Of a stretch of 64,000 nucleotides of DNA, positions 49,599 to 61,461 are shown piece by piece. The notes beneath the pieces were generated by a model. That model searched no databases. It was not told the DNA's origin and worked only from the letters and a program-made list of their open reading frames with translations. The stretch spans positions 8,556,001 through 8,620,000 of the forward strand of contig CM075103.1 in NCBI GenBank assembly GCA_037576195.1, read 5' to 3'. Position numbers and translations under genes: made by a program. The DNA is from Phytoseiulus persimilis (lineage: Eukaryota > Arthropoda > Arachnida > Mesostigmata > Phytoseiidae). Within the stretch, counting starts at the first letter, position 1. Each line of letters opens with the position of its first letter.

Positions 49599-52500
49599 AA
49601 CAGCGGAGACGTCGGTTCAGTGTTCTGCCGTGCTAGCGAATACTTGCTCGCTATCAATCAAAGAATTCTCCCACTCACAACCGAAATCGCTGGAAGTTTT
49701 CCACTCCGAGCGAAGGTCTGATGAGCTGCATTGCTGCTGACTGAATTTTAGGGATGAAGAAGTTTCCGCAATACGAGAGTTCTTGATACTCTCTCGAAGC
49801 CCGAACGTCCGGGATCCTTGTAAGGGATGTTTCGTGCTCCCTTCATCGGCGGACTCTGAGTGAGGGGAGGGGGCGGGGACTGGGTTGAAAAATGTGAAGC
49901 GAGAGAAAGTGGAGAAGTATTACCTATGTGATAGCTCGTGGAGTGCATCTGCCGGGCGTGCGGGAAACGTTTCGTCTTCCCGCGTTTATGGAGATTGGTT
50001 CCGCCCTCCTCGTGGACATTCCATTACACCCAAGCCTGTTGTAGTTGCAACTGCCGACGATACCACGTCCAGACTTCCCTTCCAGCGATTCATCCTCGGT
50101 GAGCCGATTTCCGAGACAGACGACGCCTGCGCCCCGCGTTCTCAGCCTTATTGTGGAGCGATTCTCTCTACGTCTCGTCGCCTGGGCTCGCGGGAGCAGC
50201 ATTTCTTCAGAGAATGCGGATGCCGCTGCTCCCGCGTCTTCGAAATCATGTCACTCGATCCAGATGAATGCCTCGAATCAACCGGAGCCGCGACGATTCG
50301 GAGAGTTTTTCCGAGTTGGTTGAAATAATTTGTCAGGACTTGGCCCCCTGCTTCGCTCGAGAACAAACCCTGTCATGAATAACTCCGAGTGGCTCAGGTC
50401 GACGCTGCTGTAATGACGGGTCCGCTGTGATGAGCCATCAAGTTCACTTGCACTTCTCGTATATTTGCTCAGTTGGGCTCAGCGGGTTGGGTGGCCGGTT
50501 GTCCTGCCTCGACCGGTTCGTGTGCGCCAAAGCATCGACGACATGCTGAAAATTTCGAATATTTCGTTCATGTCTTTGTTCTCCCGTCACGATGACTCCC
50601 GCTCTGTGAACAGGCAGGGGAGAGCGAACGAAACGGTGGCGGCGGTCTAAGCCTTCGAGTTAGTGACAGGATCTGCCGGTAGATCATGCGAGGACCATTA
50701 GTCGCTAAGAGGTCTCCTCTTATACTGGGACCAGCCGCCGCGGCCGACGGCGCTACGAAGGGCTAGGAGAAAAAGGTGTAAGTGGTGCTGTCTCTCCTCA
50801 GGATAACAGACGCCTCTTGGCTAATGTTCCAGCGAGCATCCGCAGGATTTCCCTGTCAGCGTGCCGGCTCTCGCCGTCACGGAGCTCGCTTGTCGTTGCA
50901 CTGCATCGTTCTCCTCGGCAGCGTCCGTGTGTTGTTGGCTCTAGTTTGTCTAGTTGTCGATGCTGATTCCTGCTCTTCGGTTGACTCTGCTCGTCGCCCC
51001 GGATGTTTCCAAGGACCGCACGTCGCTTAAACGAGATGATGTGTCCTGGGTTTGATGAAATCAGGAGACTCCCGAGGGTTTCCGGAACAGCATCCACCGC
51101 TCAGACCGTACTAGCGTCGGAAGATCCCGCTCCCAAAGCTCTGGAACGAAGCGCTCATGGCGCTGCGATTGTCGTCGATCGCTGGCACTTCTGGTCGTCG
51201 AGCGACCCGAGTTCGAATGTGACATATTTCGGGTTCTGCTAGTCACTGGCACTATTTGTCTGCTGTCTTGTCTTTCATCCTGGCCCCTGCTAAGTCTTAC
51301 AACAACAGACTCTCACACAGACAGGCACGAACACATAGACACCCATAATGCTCACTAGACGTATTTTCGACGGTGGAAGGCTCGTACTGTTCTGGGCTGA
51401 TCGCCAGCCTGTGCTATCCGGTGCGCAGATCCGGCTCTCTTACCTGCATGACCGATGTCACGACACGTCAGGATCGCGGATGTCTCCCCCATACCAAGAT
51501 GTGTTCCCACCACGTTTCCCCGACTCTGCCAACCTCCCTTCCACGATCCCGGCTTATTCGCCGTTTCCAACTTTTCGAATCCGGACCGTCATGGTCAGAT
51601 CACTGGGCCCTCTCAAATATCCGACGATCCAACCAGCTCTTGGCTCGAGTTCGGGTCGTTCTGACCAGAACGGAAGCCACGATTTCGGACCTGGGTCCGG
51701 AACCAGGTTTGAGGAGCCGGTTCGGTTTCTGGCTTGAAAACTGGTGGATGGCCACATCCGGAAACGGATCGTCGGATACAGCTCGTGCACGTCAGAGGGT
51801 TGAGCTAACGAGCTCATTCATCAGACTTACTCGATTACAGGCTGGCGATAGATTTGTTGGATCATAGAAAATTATCACCAGATCGAATCCCAGGTGGCGA
51901 GGCGAGGTCGGTTCTCGTTTCGCATGAGTTGTGTCGCTCAATACTGTCCTTGGCCGCCTTGTGACCTGCTCACTTGTATCGACGCAATCGGATACATCGA
52001 ACTGAACCCTTCTCTTGTTGAACGCAAGGCTCAAGTTCGGAGTGAAGTGGAATTCTCAAACCTCGTCTCATCTACCACACCCAGACGTTTGTTCAACCGG
52101 CATCGCGTTGAGTACGATCTACTCACGTGGTCGTTCGAACTGCTGAGGAAAGTCTCAGATCCCATCCCTGGTGTCCGACGAGATTTCCTCAGACTCCGGG
52201 AAAAATTGGTGTTGATCGAAGTAGAAATTGCCTCGAACCGGATCACCGGAGCGCGAATTCGATAGAGAATGAAACGCTCGTTCCCCCAAAGGGCCCTGTT
52301 TCGATTGATGTCACAGTCATCCCGAACCAGGTCGCCGGATTTGTTTCAGAGCTTGCCAACCGACTGCGGGGAAAGAGTTGTTTGCTCACATCAAATTGGA
52401 TTGCGGCTTCTATTATTCTAGCAAAGATGTTATTTCGCCCTGGTGTCGAGCCCGCATGAACCCTGCGATGCATGTAGTGCAGCCACGGTTTTTTCCGCCT

Positions 52501-53232
52501 ACTCCCATCGGCGATCTGCATGCTGCATTACACATTGACACCGTATCGGCGTAGATCACGCGTACAGAGCATTCTGTGAGGAGGTCACGAGAGCGAGTGC
52601 AAATATCACTCGAAGCCGACGCAAGCCAAGCGTGATCGCCCTCTCGTGCCGCCATTGTTGTACAGCTTGGCTTGGCAAGTTGGCGAAATCGACGTTGCTT
52701 TCTGAACCGGTCAATCGAACGTGGCGGAGCGAGCTGCCCGCACTTCATCGGCTCTTTGCATGCAGCGGTTTGTTTATTCGTGCTGCTCATTCGTTTCCGC
52801 TCGCACGCTGCACGGGCGAACCGGCAGGCGCGCCGGCAGACCTAACGGCAACGCTCCCACTTGCCCGGCTACCTGCCAATTTTATCCCTGACGAAGCCTC
52901 CGCTGACCAGCCGAGATTGTTTCGTATTCTACGTAATCTGCGTCTCATAAATTTGTGATGACTTCAGGGCGAACCTCCAGTCCAGGACGTGATTGAGCCG
53001 GGAGGAGATTGGAGTTCCTTGGAGCGGAGCTTCCAATCTGGAAGAACAAGCTCCGGAGACCGGTTCGAGCTCCATGAGCGGCGCGACTGGAACCCGCGTT
53101 TCTGCATCCATCCGGCTTCGTAAGGCATTCCAGCTCATCAAGACGAGACTGTCGTCGAAGTCTCACACTCTGATCAGATCGGAGTCATGACAGTGATATG
53201 ATCAAACTAGAATCAACTATCATACTCGACCG

Positions 53233-53249
53233 AAAAAAAAAAAAAAAAA
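53233..53249 (+). repeat. Poly-A run (17)
   Basis: Seventeen A in a row. No poly(A) signal, direct repeat or retro-element body adjoins it, so I treat it as a plain homopolymer and not a retroposed tail. Confidence 0.9.
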
Positions 53250-54164
53250 CCGATCCTATGCGGGGGGCGACGTCCGTTCCCACTCGATTTTGCGATATTT
53301 TCGATCTACTTCGACGATTTCCGTACTCGGATGATCTCCCCGACGGATGACGACCGAGTGGATTCGCGGTACATATTCGTAACTTGGTCCGAAGCGCTTC
53401 GCGTCAGACGTCAAGGGACGGCTTTCCTCGGGGAGGTTCGCGACTCGCGCAGAACGACGGAGACCCGAATCGGTCAGAATCAGAATCCGTGAAGGGTCGC
53501 TTGACGCAACTCCTCGAGTTCAGGTGGGGGATACATAGAAGCTGACCATCCGGGAGAAACGGGACGAGGAAAGAGAGAGAGGGATACTGGAGGCAGAGAA
53601 GTTGGAAAGTTGTGGACTGCGGTTCTGGACTGATGACGACGACGAACCACGAAGCAAAGCCGGCCTAACGAATCAGGCTTGTAACGCTCGTGTGTGTGTT
53701 GTGTCGACTTGGAGACCTCGTGCCCGTCATGGAAAGGGAAGCGCGGCCCTTTCCACGACCTCTCCCCGTGAGGCAAGGCCCGCAGATCCAGAATACCGCA
53801 GATCTGAACGGACTACTGCACTCACAAGCTGTCGATGTTGAGCTCTGAGACGTACATGATCCCGGAACAGTCGCCGTAAGGCAATATCAAGTGATGGGTG
53901 TCGCCGCGGTTTGAGTCCGAAGTCGGATATTTGGGAGGAAACCGAAGAAGAATCGGTGTCGATCTTGTCGTGATTGTTGTTGCTGGTGCTGAGGTCGTGT
54001 CGGTGGGAAACTTCGATGAAGTGCTCTCTTCGGTGAAGTGGAAAACCTCGCGCGAGTGATTTCACCGGGCCCCGTGAGGCTAGTGATCCGATGGATACAC
54101 TTTTTCTCCAGCCTGGATACCTCGGTTCCTGGCGGCCCTCGGGCTAGGGCTGCGAAGGCTTGAC

Positions 54165-54723
54165 ATGGAGCTGCCGGCAGCGCGGAGCAGTAAAGCGATT
54201 CGATTCCTGTGTTTTGTATTGGTATGGCACAGTTTTGCTTCTCCGACCAGCGTTGCCGCGGCTTTCGAAGACGACGAACTAACAGGTAGGCGCTCCGTAA
54301 ACGGACCCGGGTTTCCTTCAGGATTAGCTTCGCAGGAGGAAGCGGGGGGGATGGGAGAGGTTTTTTGCGCTAGAATCATTATTCCATTCGATGTATCGAA
54401 ACCATTAGTCGCATCACCGGTGCTGTTCAGGCCAGGAGAAACTCTCGTTTGGCGTTGTAGGTGTTCCCAACGCAGCTGGCGGATTATGTACCATGTGGTG
54501 AGCGGGCGAGAGCGTTTCCTGAACAGTGATTCGAGTAAAACTGCTGCGCGAGAGTCGAAAACTGTTCCAAAATGCTTCTCGCCACACTCGCGAACAATTT
54601 AATGAGCTCAGTATCCGGACCGTGTGCTCTCGTTCCGTCGGTCGGATTCTTTCCACTCTTGTTTACGCTCCCGTCCCGAGGTCTGGACTCCTCGTCCCGT
54701 GGGTCAGTTCGGTGCTGTTGTAG
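54165..54723 (+). CDS. Possible small secreted protein, three exons
   Basis: Phase-consistent model: exon 1 54165-54285, exon 2 54431-54497, exon 3 54612-54723, 99 residues and a stop. The ATG is in good context (gacatgg). Residues 12-32 form a hydrophobic core ending in small residues, a credible signal peptide, followed by an acidic patch (FEDDELTG) at the GTAGGC donor. Exon 2 has a GTGAGC donor and encodes a glycine-rich piece ending in LCTM; exon 3 adds two cysteines (CIRTVCSRSVGR). Introns are 145 and 114 bases. It could be a short secreted peptide or precursor. There are no dibasic sites, so it is not a typical neuropeptide precursor. No family is recognised and no AATAAA is nearby. Exon 1 is the best-supported part. 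Confidence 0.27.
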
Positions 54724-57479
54724 GTTGGCGGGAGCTGAGCCCTTTTGACGGGAGGGAACTTCGATGGAAGTGAGGTTCGAGTTTTCGCCCGCAGTGTTTT
54801 CTTTCGGAGAAGATGGCCGGAAGCAGCCGACGTGAGCTTCGGTGGACTCACGGATGAACGGGGCTGGAGCGATCAGGCTCAACCTGGGATTTTCTTCAGT
54901 TTTCATTGGAAAAAGGAATCGATCCGTATTCCGATCTTGGCCGTAAACTTCATGAATAGCGCTAGAGTCTCCTACGAGTTGAGTTCTCTGTCGTGAAATC
55001 GAGGTGTCCCGAATTGAAACGAAAACCGAGAGGGTTTGGTTCCTTAGAGACCGTCGGGAACGATACCTGATCACCTCCGGATGGCCTTGATTCAAAATCT
55101 CTATCGAGACGGGGATCGATCTCGCGGAGATCCTCCTTTCGGCAGCCGGCGCCGCCCCCGTGAATTATTTGCCTTCCTCCATCTCGTGGATATATTCAGT
55201 AAAGTGAATTATGTATGAATCGCTATCGTTGAGGCGAATCATCGATTCAGAATTAGCACCATTTCCACCGGAGTTCTGATCAGCTGCGGCTGACAATGGA
55301 CAAGGAAATCATGTCAGCGTGATTTGCTCGTGTCCGTCACTCTCCGGCCGGGGCTCGGGCGGTTTGTGTTCTGACTCCGCACGGGCCCTCCCTCTCCGTG
55401 TCCGGCAGTCTTCCTTGCCATTCGGCATTGCATCAAACGGTTTTGATTGATGTGAGCTCGGGCCCTCCGAAAGTCGGAAGTCTTCCTCCTTTCCGGCCGG
55501 CTGCTCGATCGCATCGGGACATCCGAACGAGTTCGACGGGGGGACCGAACCGGTTTGAGTGAGAACCCGGTGTTCCATTCGGAACGGGAAATGTCGCGAG
55601 GACGCTGTGCGGAACCGACTTTCCGACAAGTACATCACCGATAGGACGAGGAGCGAATGAATGGGGTGTTTAACGAGAACTTAGGAATTCACCGTTTCGC
55701 ACAATTCTCGTCTATCGCTTCATCCGTTCATTTGCTGCGATAACTCGAATTTCGATCCGTCTAGCTTATCTGCGCGGCTCCGCACGGGGCACTTCGCAGC
55801 TCTCGCTGAGTAGTCGGCGACAGGTCGCGCTCCCAACCGACGAGAGTGATATCAACAGATTACGGTCTTGGGGTTGAACGCAGCTCGGATCGTAACGCAA
55901 GTGTCTCGATCCGATTCCAGCCAACAGCCGAGAGGCCCTTCATCGATTCCGGCGGAAGTCGTTTATCCGTTGTAAACTGCTCATGCAACTGAATTCATTG
56001 ATCGTGACCACGAGGAACAGGACCGACCTTCCCCCGCTGAGGAAGACCTCACCGGAAGCCTGGCCTGACCTGCGAGGAAGGTGACGTCGTCGAGCGGGTC
56101 GACCCGTGTGTTTCACCTTTGCTCGAAGACGCACCAGAGAGATATGGCACGAGCGAAGTCGGATCAACAGCGGGGACTCCGCTGCCGGCGAATCTGATCG
56201 TACGATGGCGTGCTCCGTAATTCACTCCACATGCCTTGAGCGGTCCGGTGATGAGAACGTGTTGGCAATATGAGATTCCACAGGATATGAAAGATATCAC
56301 AACCAGTAGCGGGACAGCTCACTGGCCAGCGGCGATTAGTATGAGCTATTCCGTTCTCTGCTCCTCGCCAGCCGACTCGGCAAGAGATTCGAAACCCGAG
56401 ACTCGGGCCGGGGAGGCGGGAGAAGTGCTCAGTGCTTCAGCAGCTCGCGGTATTGAGTTGGATCACCGTCTCGCCGGGACCGACCAGCGAAAAACTCCCT
56501 CAGCCCTCGGATCGAGCCCCGTGAGTCGAGGCCGGAGCTCGATCCCGATCTGAGCCGCTGTTTCAGGTTTGCGAGCTCCGCTGTCCCTCGATCCGCTCGG
56601 AGAACTCGGCGACGTGGTCGTATGATCGCCTTCCTTTATGACGGGCTTTCGTTGCACGCAGCCCGTCGTACTCGACCGTGCTCGATGAGCGCCGAGGTGA
56701 GCATAATTCAGAGACACAAGGGTGGAAGAGCTCACTTAAACGGACGCCAGGACTTGTAGCTTTCCGAGTCGCAGGCGGAATCCGATTCGTTCTGCCCCGC
56801 GGTCCGTAACTCTATTTGGCAGCGGACGCGGGGCTTGCGCGGGAACGGCGCCACGACAAGAAGGAGGCTGAGACGAAGGAGCAGGCTTGTAGGCAGCCAG
56901 AACTGGGAAACTCTAGGCGTTCCTCGGCCGAGTTAGACCGTGGAAACATGAGAGAGCAAGCACATTAAGGAACCCAATCTCGTTTCAATGTCATTTTTTC
57001 CCGGCCTCAGCACCCGTAGTGCTTTACACAACGAGGATTATTATGCGCATGCTAGCGGTACTGCCACTTGGCCTAGCGGCTCGCCCCGCTCGCAAGTTCC
57101 CGCGGCTCCCCGCCACGAGAACGAAAAAAAGCTCCGGGGGGAGCTCCTCTGGGGACTGAGCGGCTGTTACGCAAATTCACAATTATTCCGTCGGAGACGC
57201 AGACAACACCATCCTTTAACAGGAGCAGCGCCCCCGCTGAGAGTCGCGCCTTGGCTCCAGAGAATGTTGTTCAGCATGCGCTCGGGAAGATGTTTCCGAA
57301 GAGCAAGGATTCCGGGACGAGATCGAACGAGAGGCGGATTTCTCGTAATGACCTGTCTTGCTCATCGCTCTTGTGGGGGCTCAGGGCCCTTAGTTGAGCT
57401 GGAGGAGCGGGGAGGGGACGGGGGCTGCGGCACAAGGCCCCATATCTGCGTTAGCTCTCGCGCGCCGGGTAGTTGCCCT

Positions 57480-57500
57480 CCCCCCCCCCCCCCCCCCCCC
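57480..57500 (+). repeat. Poly-C run (21)
   Basis: Uninterrupted 21-base C homopolymer just before a CTTCTTT-rich stretch. Confidence 0.95.
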
Positions 57501-58317
57501 TTCTTTCATCTTTTGCCGCTACTGCTACTCTTTCTAATGAGGTAGTGTTAGCGAGGGTAAGAAAAGTTTCTCGCCAACCGGCTACTTCTGCCTCGACTGC
57601 GCGCGCCAACTCTCCTTAATCGAACCCGAGTCGGACCGGGCCGTCGGACTCCGGGTCGGTCCGACTCGCCGCCTGGTTCGATAACTTTCTGCGCGAAGAA
57701 ATTCTTCTGGTCTAACGCTGATCTGAGCCGGCGGCTTCCTTCCTACCTAATCGCCCCCCGCTAAGCGCACACCTCGGGTTTCCTCACGTACTGGCCGCGT
57801 GCGAGCGTGTCCGAGGATGGGAAGACTGCATTCTCATCTGAGTGCGTCGCTGAACCCATGTTAGGCAGGAGAGTGTCTGTCGTTTGCACGCCTCTCTGCG
57901 GGATCAAAGGAAGTTTTTTGCTTCACTCGCTCTGAGAGCTACGAGTTCGCGGTTTTCACTGATTTCGCAGTGGCTCAACACGTGTTTCCAGGTGTTCCAT
58001 TACTTCGGCGAGCGTGGCATCCAACTTTTTCCCTCTCGCTCGACTCGCGATGACGTCGCCGAGCCGGATCTCTTTCCGACTCCAAGGTCGGACTCAATGC
58101 AATCTGCGCAACGTGGCGAGATTCCTACCAAGAATCGCTGAGTTTTCGGAAAGGAAGTGCAGCTCGTGTGGTTTCGAGCCAATCAAAGACGAATCGCTCC
58201 TCATAAACCGGTTACCAATATGCTCAGAGTTCCGATTCCATGACACTACAGGTTTTTTGCTCGATCGACTTTAGAAGACGGGGGTTTCTGCCGCCTTCGG
58301 CTTTCGAACCCACGGCG

Positions 58318-58334
58318 CCCCCCCCCCCCCCCCC
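58318..58334 (+). repeat. Poly-C run (17)
   Basis: Uninterrupted 17-base C homopolymer. Confidence 0.95.
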
Positions 58335-61300
58335 GTGATGGTGTAACAAAGCCCTTGACCCTTATTCCGCGCGAGTTTTCAGTGCGGACGGGCTGAGGAC
58401 TTCACGGCGGCAGACTGCTCATTTTCGTCTTACCGGTATCCGCGGAGAGGAGTCTGGGAATCCCGGATAATCACGCTGCTCAATAACACCCGACAGAATC
58501 GCAGTATCCTGCTAAGTAGTCTCAAAGTTCGCGTAGCCCCTTGGACATCCGAAACAAAACGAACCGACATCCTGCAAGTGCGTCGTGTCCGTACGCGGTG
58601 CCTGCTGCGTTCTCTCACAAGTCTGTACGTGAGTCAGTACAGCACCTCTGATTGCCCTTTAACCCTAAGAAGGATTCCAGGGGGTAACCTTCCATTTTCT
58701 CCCGCTTATACGATCGAGCTCAGCCGATCCTGCGAGAGATCTGCAGCCGCCCAACCCAATGGAGCGATTCGGGGTTGGAGTTTCCGCGGGAAACCAGGGT
58801 TGTACTTGATCATGACTCCGGGGCGTACGCGTGAGCGTTGTTGTGAATTTAAAAACCCCGCCCATTGCGGAAAGCTCAATTGATCGCACAGCTCGGCGGC
58901 GCGGGTCTGCAGTTCATCTTTGCGAGCTGAGAAGCTATCGCGGTCCTAGAAACTCAGTGCGGACTGCGGCTATGGCCGCCATTCAACGCAAATTATAGCT
59001 TCGCACGTCGAAGCGCTGTATTCATCGCTGGATTTGAGCATGGCCCCTCCGTTGCCGGACTCCCCAACTCCTCTGGAAGAGGAAACACCCTCCTCCCGCT
59101 GAGGTGGGGCTACAGCGCTCCTCTCGAAAGGAAGCACTTTCGTTCCACTCCTCGCGGTTGGAGAGACCTCCTTTTTCCAATTTTCCAAAAACAGCCTATC
59201 AGAATTTCCGGCTCGATGTTTAGAGTGCGGTCGCCTTGAAGTCTCATGTTCGCATCAATTTCTATCGCGCATCTAGTTATGCACCTGTTTGTTTTGCGCT
59301 CAGTGAGCAGAAATAATCGTCCCCCATGGTCGCAGTAACTTCCGTTGCGTTCTCTCTCTCCCCCTGATTTTGAGAGAGGGAGAGAGATGCCATGTGTTGT
59401 GACTAGAGAGGCTCGAGATGCGCTCCTGAGCTTTCCATGAAAGCTCTGATCCGTTTCGATCCGACCCACCGTGGATGATTCAGCTTCGGGCTGCTCGGTG
59501 TCCATTGCGACTCTGATATCCTGTGACTCTAAATGAGCTGTGAAGAATCAAAGCCTCCGTCGCATGCTCCGATCCGGCTCGGCATTGGGAAAAAAAAAAC
59601 ATCGACACAAACGACGGCTGCGGCGAGACTCGGTCTCAGATGGGAAACAGATCGTCATTGATATAATTGCGGTTGACTCTGTTTGTTCGTTGCACACTTT
59701 CGCGCCACAAACGACCCACCCGCATACAGTCATGCACGCATACAAAACAAACAGAGACGGAGCGGAAAAAACCGACGTCGGGCTCGGCGATTCCCGCTCC
59801 CTGCCAGTCGATGGTACCATCGACGTAATCAATTTTTTTCCTCAACAACACCGCCGTACGGCTGTAATAGTCATGCCACTGTCAATTCATGTCATCCGAG
59901 GCTTTGTTGCCCGACTATCGTCATCGTAATTAGACTCGTTTTTGTATCGCGTACAAATAGCCCAGAACCCGAAGATGAGATGCATTTTACGCGGACGAAC
60001 GAACCTGAGCCGTTGCACAATGTAGGCAAACTGTTCGAGCAGCGTCCTCTGTCGCTTCGGGATTGTTCGGAGTTTACATCGGATTCGGCTGTGCACTCGA
60101 GAGCGGCCTCGGGTCGATCGCCCGAGGCTGTACGCTTTTGTCAGGCCTCGCATTCTCCGGCGCACTGGGGAAACTCGATGGACAGGGTCGTAACCCACGT
60201 GTTGATGACGCATTTCATTGAATTCGATTGCGACGAGCGTGAGTATCTCTATAACTCGTTGACCACGAGATGGAATCTCGGATACAGAGGGCCGCGCTCG
60301 GAGAAAAAAATTAAACGAAAGCCATGTTCGTGTAGCACGTCATCCATAACAATCGGAGTTAACCACGAACGTTGTGAATACCGAGTACAAAAACTCTGGG
60401 TCAAATAGCGAGTGTTTCCAACTCACTGACGCTGACGCGGTCGAGATCACTCCCGATATTTGATCGCAAAGATTCGGTGACAACCGCACGCTGATCGTAC
60501 GAGGCAAATAAACCGGATTTTTTGACGATTTTCCCCGAAACACGACCGAGGACTCGGAAGGTGATTTCGGCGCCTTACCGGATTATCACGGGTGCTGCGG
60601 TTTCGTCGAACAGATCGAACTGCTCGGCGAGGAATCAAAGACAGCGACCCAAGGGACTCGGGAAGTCGAACGATTGACCCCTTCGAACCGTCGTGAATCG
60701 TCTCGGGTCGCAAGTCAGAGTGAGCGTTCCTTCCTCGAGCGATCGCCCATCGCTGGCGCATTATGCCAAGATTGCGCTCGGATTCAAGGCCACCGCGGAA
60801 GCGCGCTCGAGATTTGAATAAAGAACGAGACGATCACAAGGGAAAAATTGAACTGCAGTTGTCCCGTAGGAACGCTCAGTTCGAAGGACACAGCGGCTGC
60901 GGATTCGGCTCCGTATTTTTCATTTAGGATCATTACGCGTTATCCTTTTTTGTTTCGTTCCGCTCGTCCAGCCACCGGACTAGAAGAGTTTTTTTTCGGT
61001 CGTGGACCCGAATGTACTCGCAGTGATCATCACGGACATGATGAACCTCCCCCGAGGGACAAAAGCTGGAGGTCTTCGTCGTGCTTTTCTGTTTTATCCT
61101 TGTCCAGCACCACTTCTTGGCAAAACACGTTTCCTGTTCCACCCCTCCGTTGAATTCCGTTAATTCGTCTTCCTTTGGATCTTTCTCATGTTCTTGATTT
61201 CTGATTCCTCAGGTCTCTGCTCTCAGACCCCTGAGAAACCTATCCGGCTATCTGGGCTCCTGAGTTCTTCCCTTCTGTTTTGCTCATGTGTCTGGCTCTT

Positions 61301-61350
61301 ATGAGTTGTTTCCGTTTTGTTCCATTTTAATACAAAGTTTATGTTTGCAG

Positions 61351-61461
61351 CTTCGATGAAAGCCGTGGCCAGCGATCCGTCCAACGAGTCGACGATTGAC
61401 GACCCCTCGAATGTTTCGAACGACAAAAATTATTACTACTCCAACTATTTCGATGAAGAAG
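61351..61461 (+). CDS. Likely coding exon, acidic tyrosine-rich segment (partial gene)
   Basis: A 111-base exon with a strong acceptor (ATGTTTGCAG after a T-rich tract) and a GTAAAA donor. Only one frame is open; it encodes 36 full residues, entered with two bases and left with one. The segment has an in-frame methionine (ATG at 61356), two N-glycosylation sequons (NES and NVS) and an acidic tyrosine cluster (NYYYSNYFDEE) of the kind that is tyrosine-sulphated in extracellular N-termini of receptors. No partner exon in the right phase was found in the remaining 2.5 kb, so the gene probably continues beyond the window. If the ATG is the start, this would be the first coding exon of a receptor without a cleaved signal; alternatively it is an internal extracellular exon. 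Function is not assigned. Confidence 0.38.

Larger units (their letters stand above)
40873..54164. other. 13-kb stretch without a secure gene
   Basis: No recognisable protein family. It contains G runs at 43069-43089 and 47041-47051, a T11-G-A9 palindrome at 43829-43849, a short CA microsatellite at 49585-49598 and a 17-base A run at 53233-53249. GC-rich islands with GGCCGG and GCTGC words occur near 42060-42480, 50440-51010 and 52620-52930. An 88-codon frame at 43203-43469 (plus) has ordinary protein composition but no other support. Confidence 0.45.
54724..61350. other. No secure gene; GC-run-rich stretch
   Basis: Holds C runs at 57480-57500 and 58318-58334, a pyrimidine-then-purine mirror tract at about 59349-59387, and an open 241-codon plus-strand frame at 59683-60408 whose reading has no recognisable domain. 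Between about 59640 and 59940 TAAT- and TGTCA-type words cluster. On the minus strand a GTAAGG donor at about 60579 follows a protein-like reading (see findings). Confidence 0.4.

Noticed and set aside
53233-53249. Possible retroposon tail
   Set aside because: The A run has no element body, no processed gene copy beside it and no visible target duplication.
59683-60408. 241-codon plus-strand frame
   Set aside because: Basic low-complexity N-terminal half and no domain; it overlaps a motif-rich island and a better minus-strand reading. Kept only as an open stretch.
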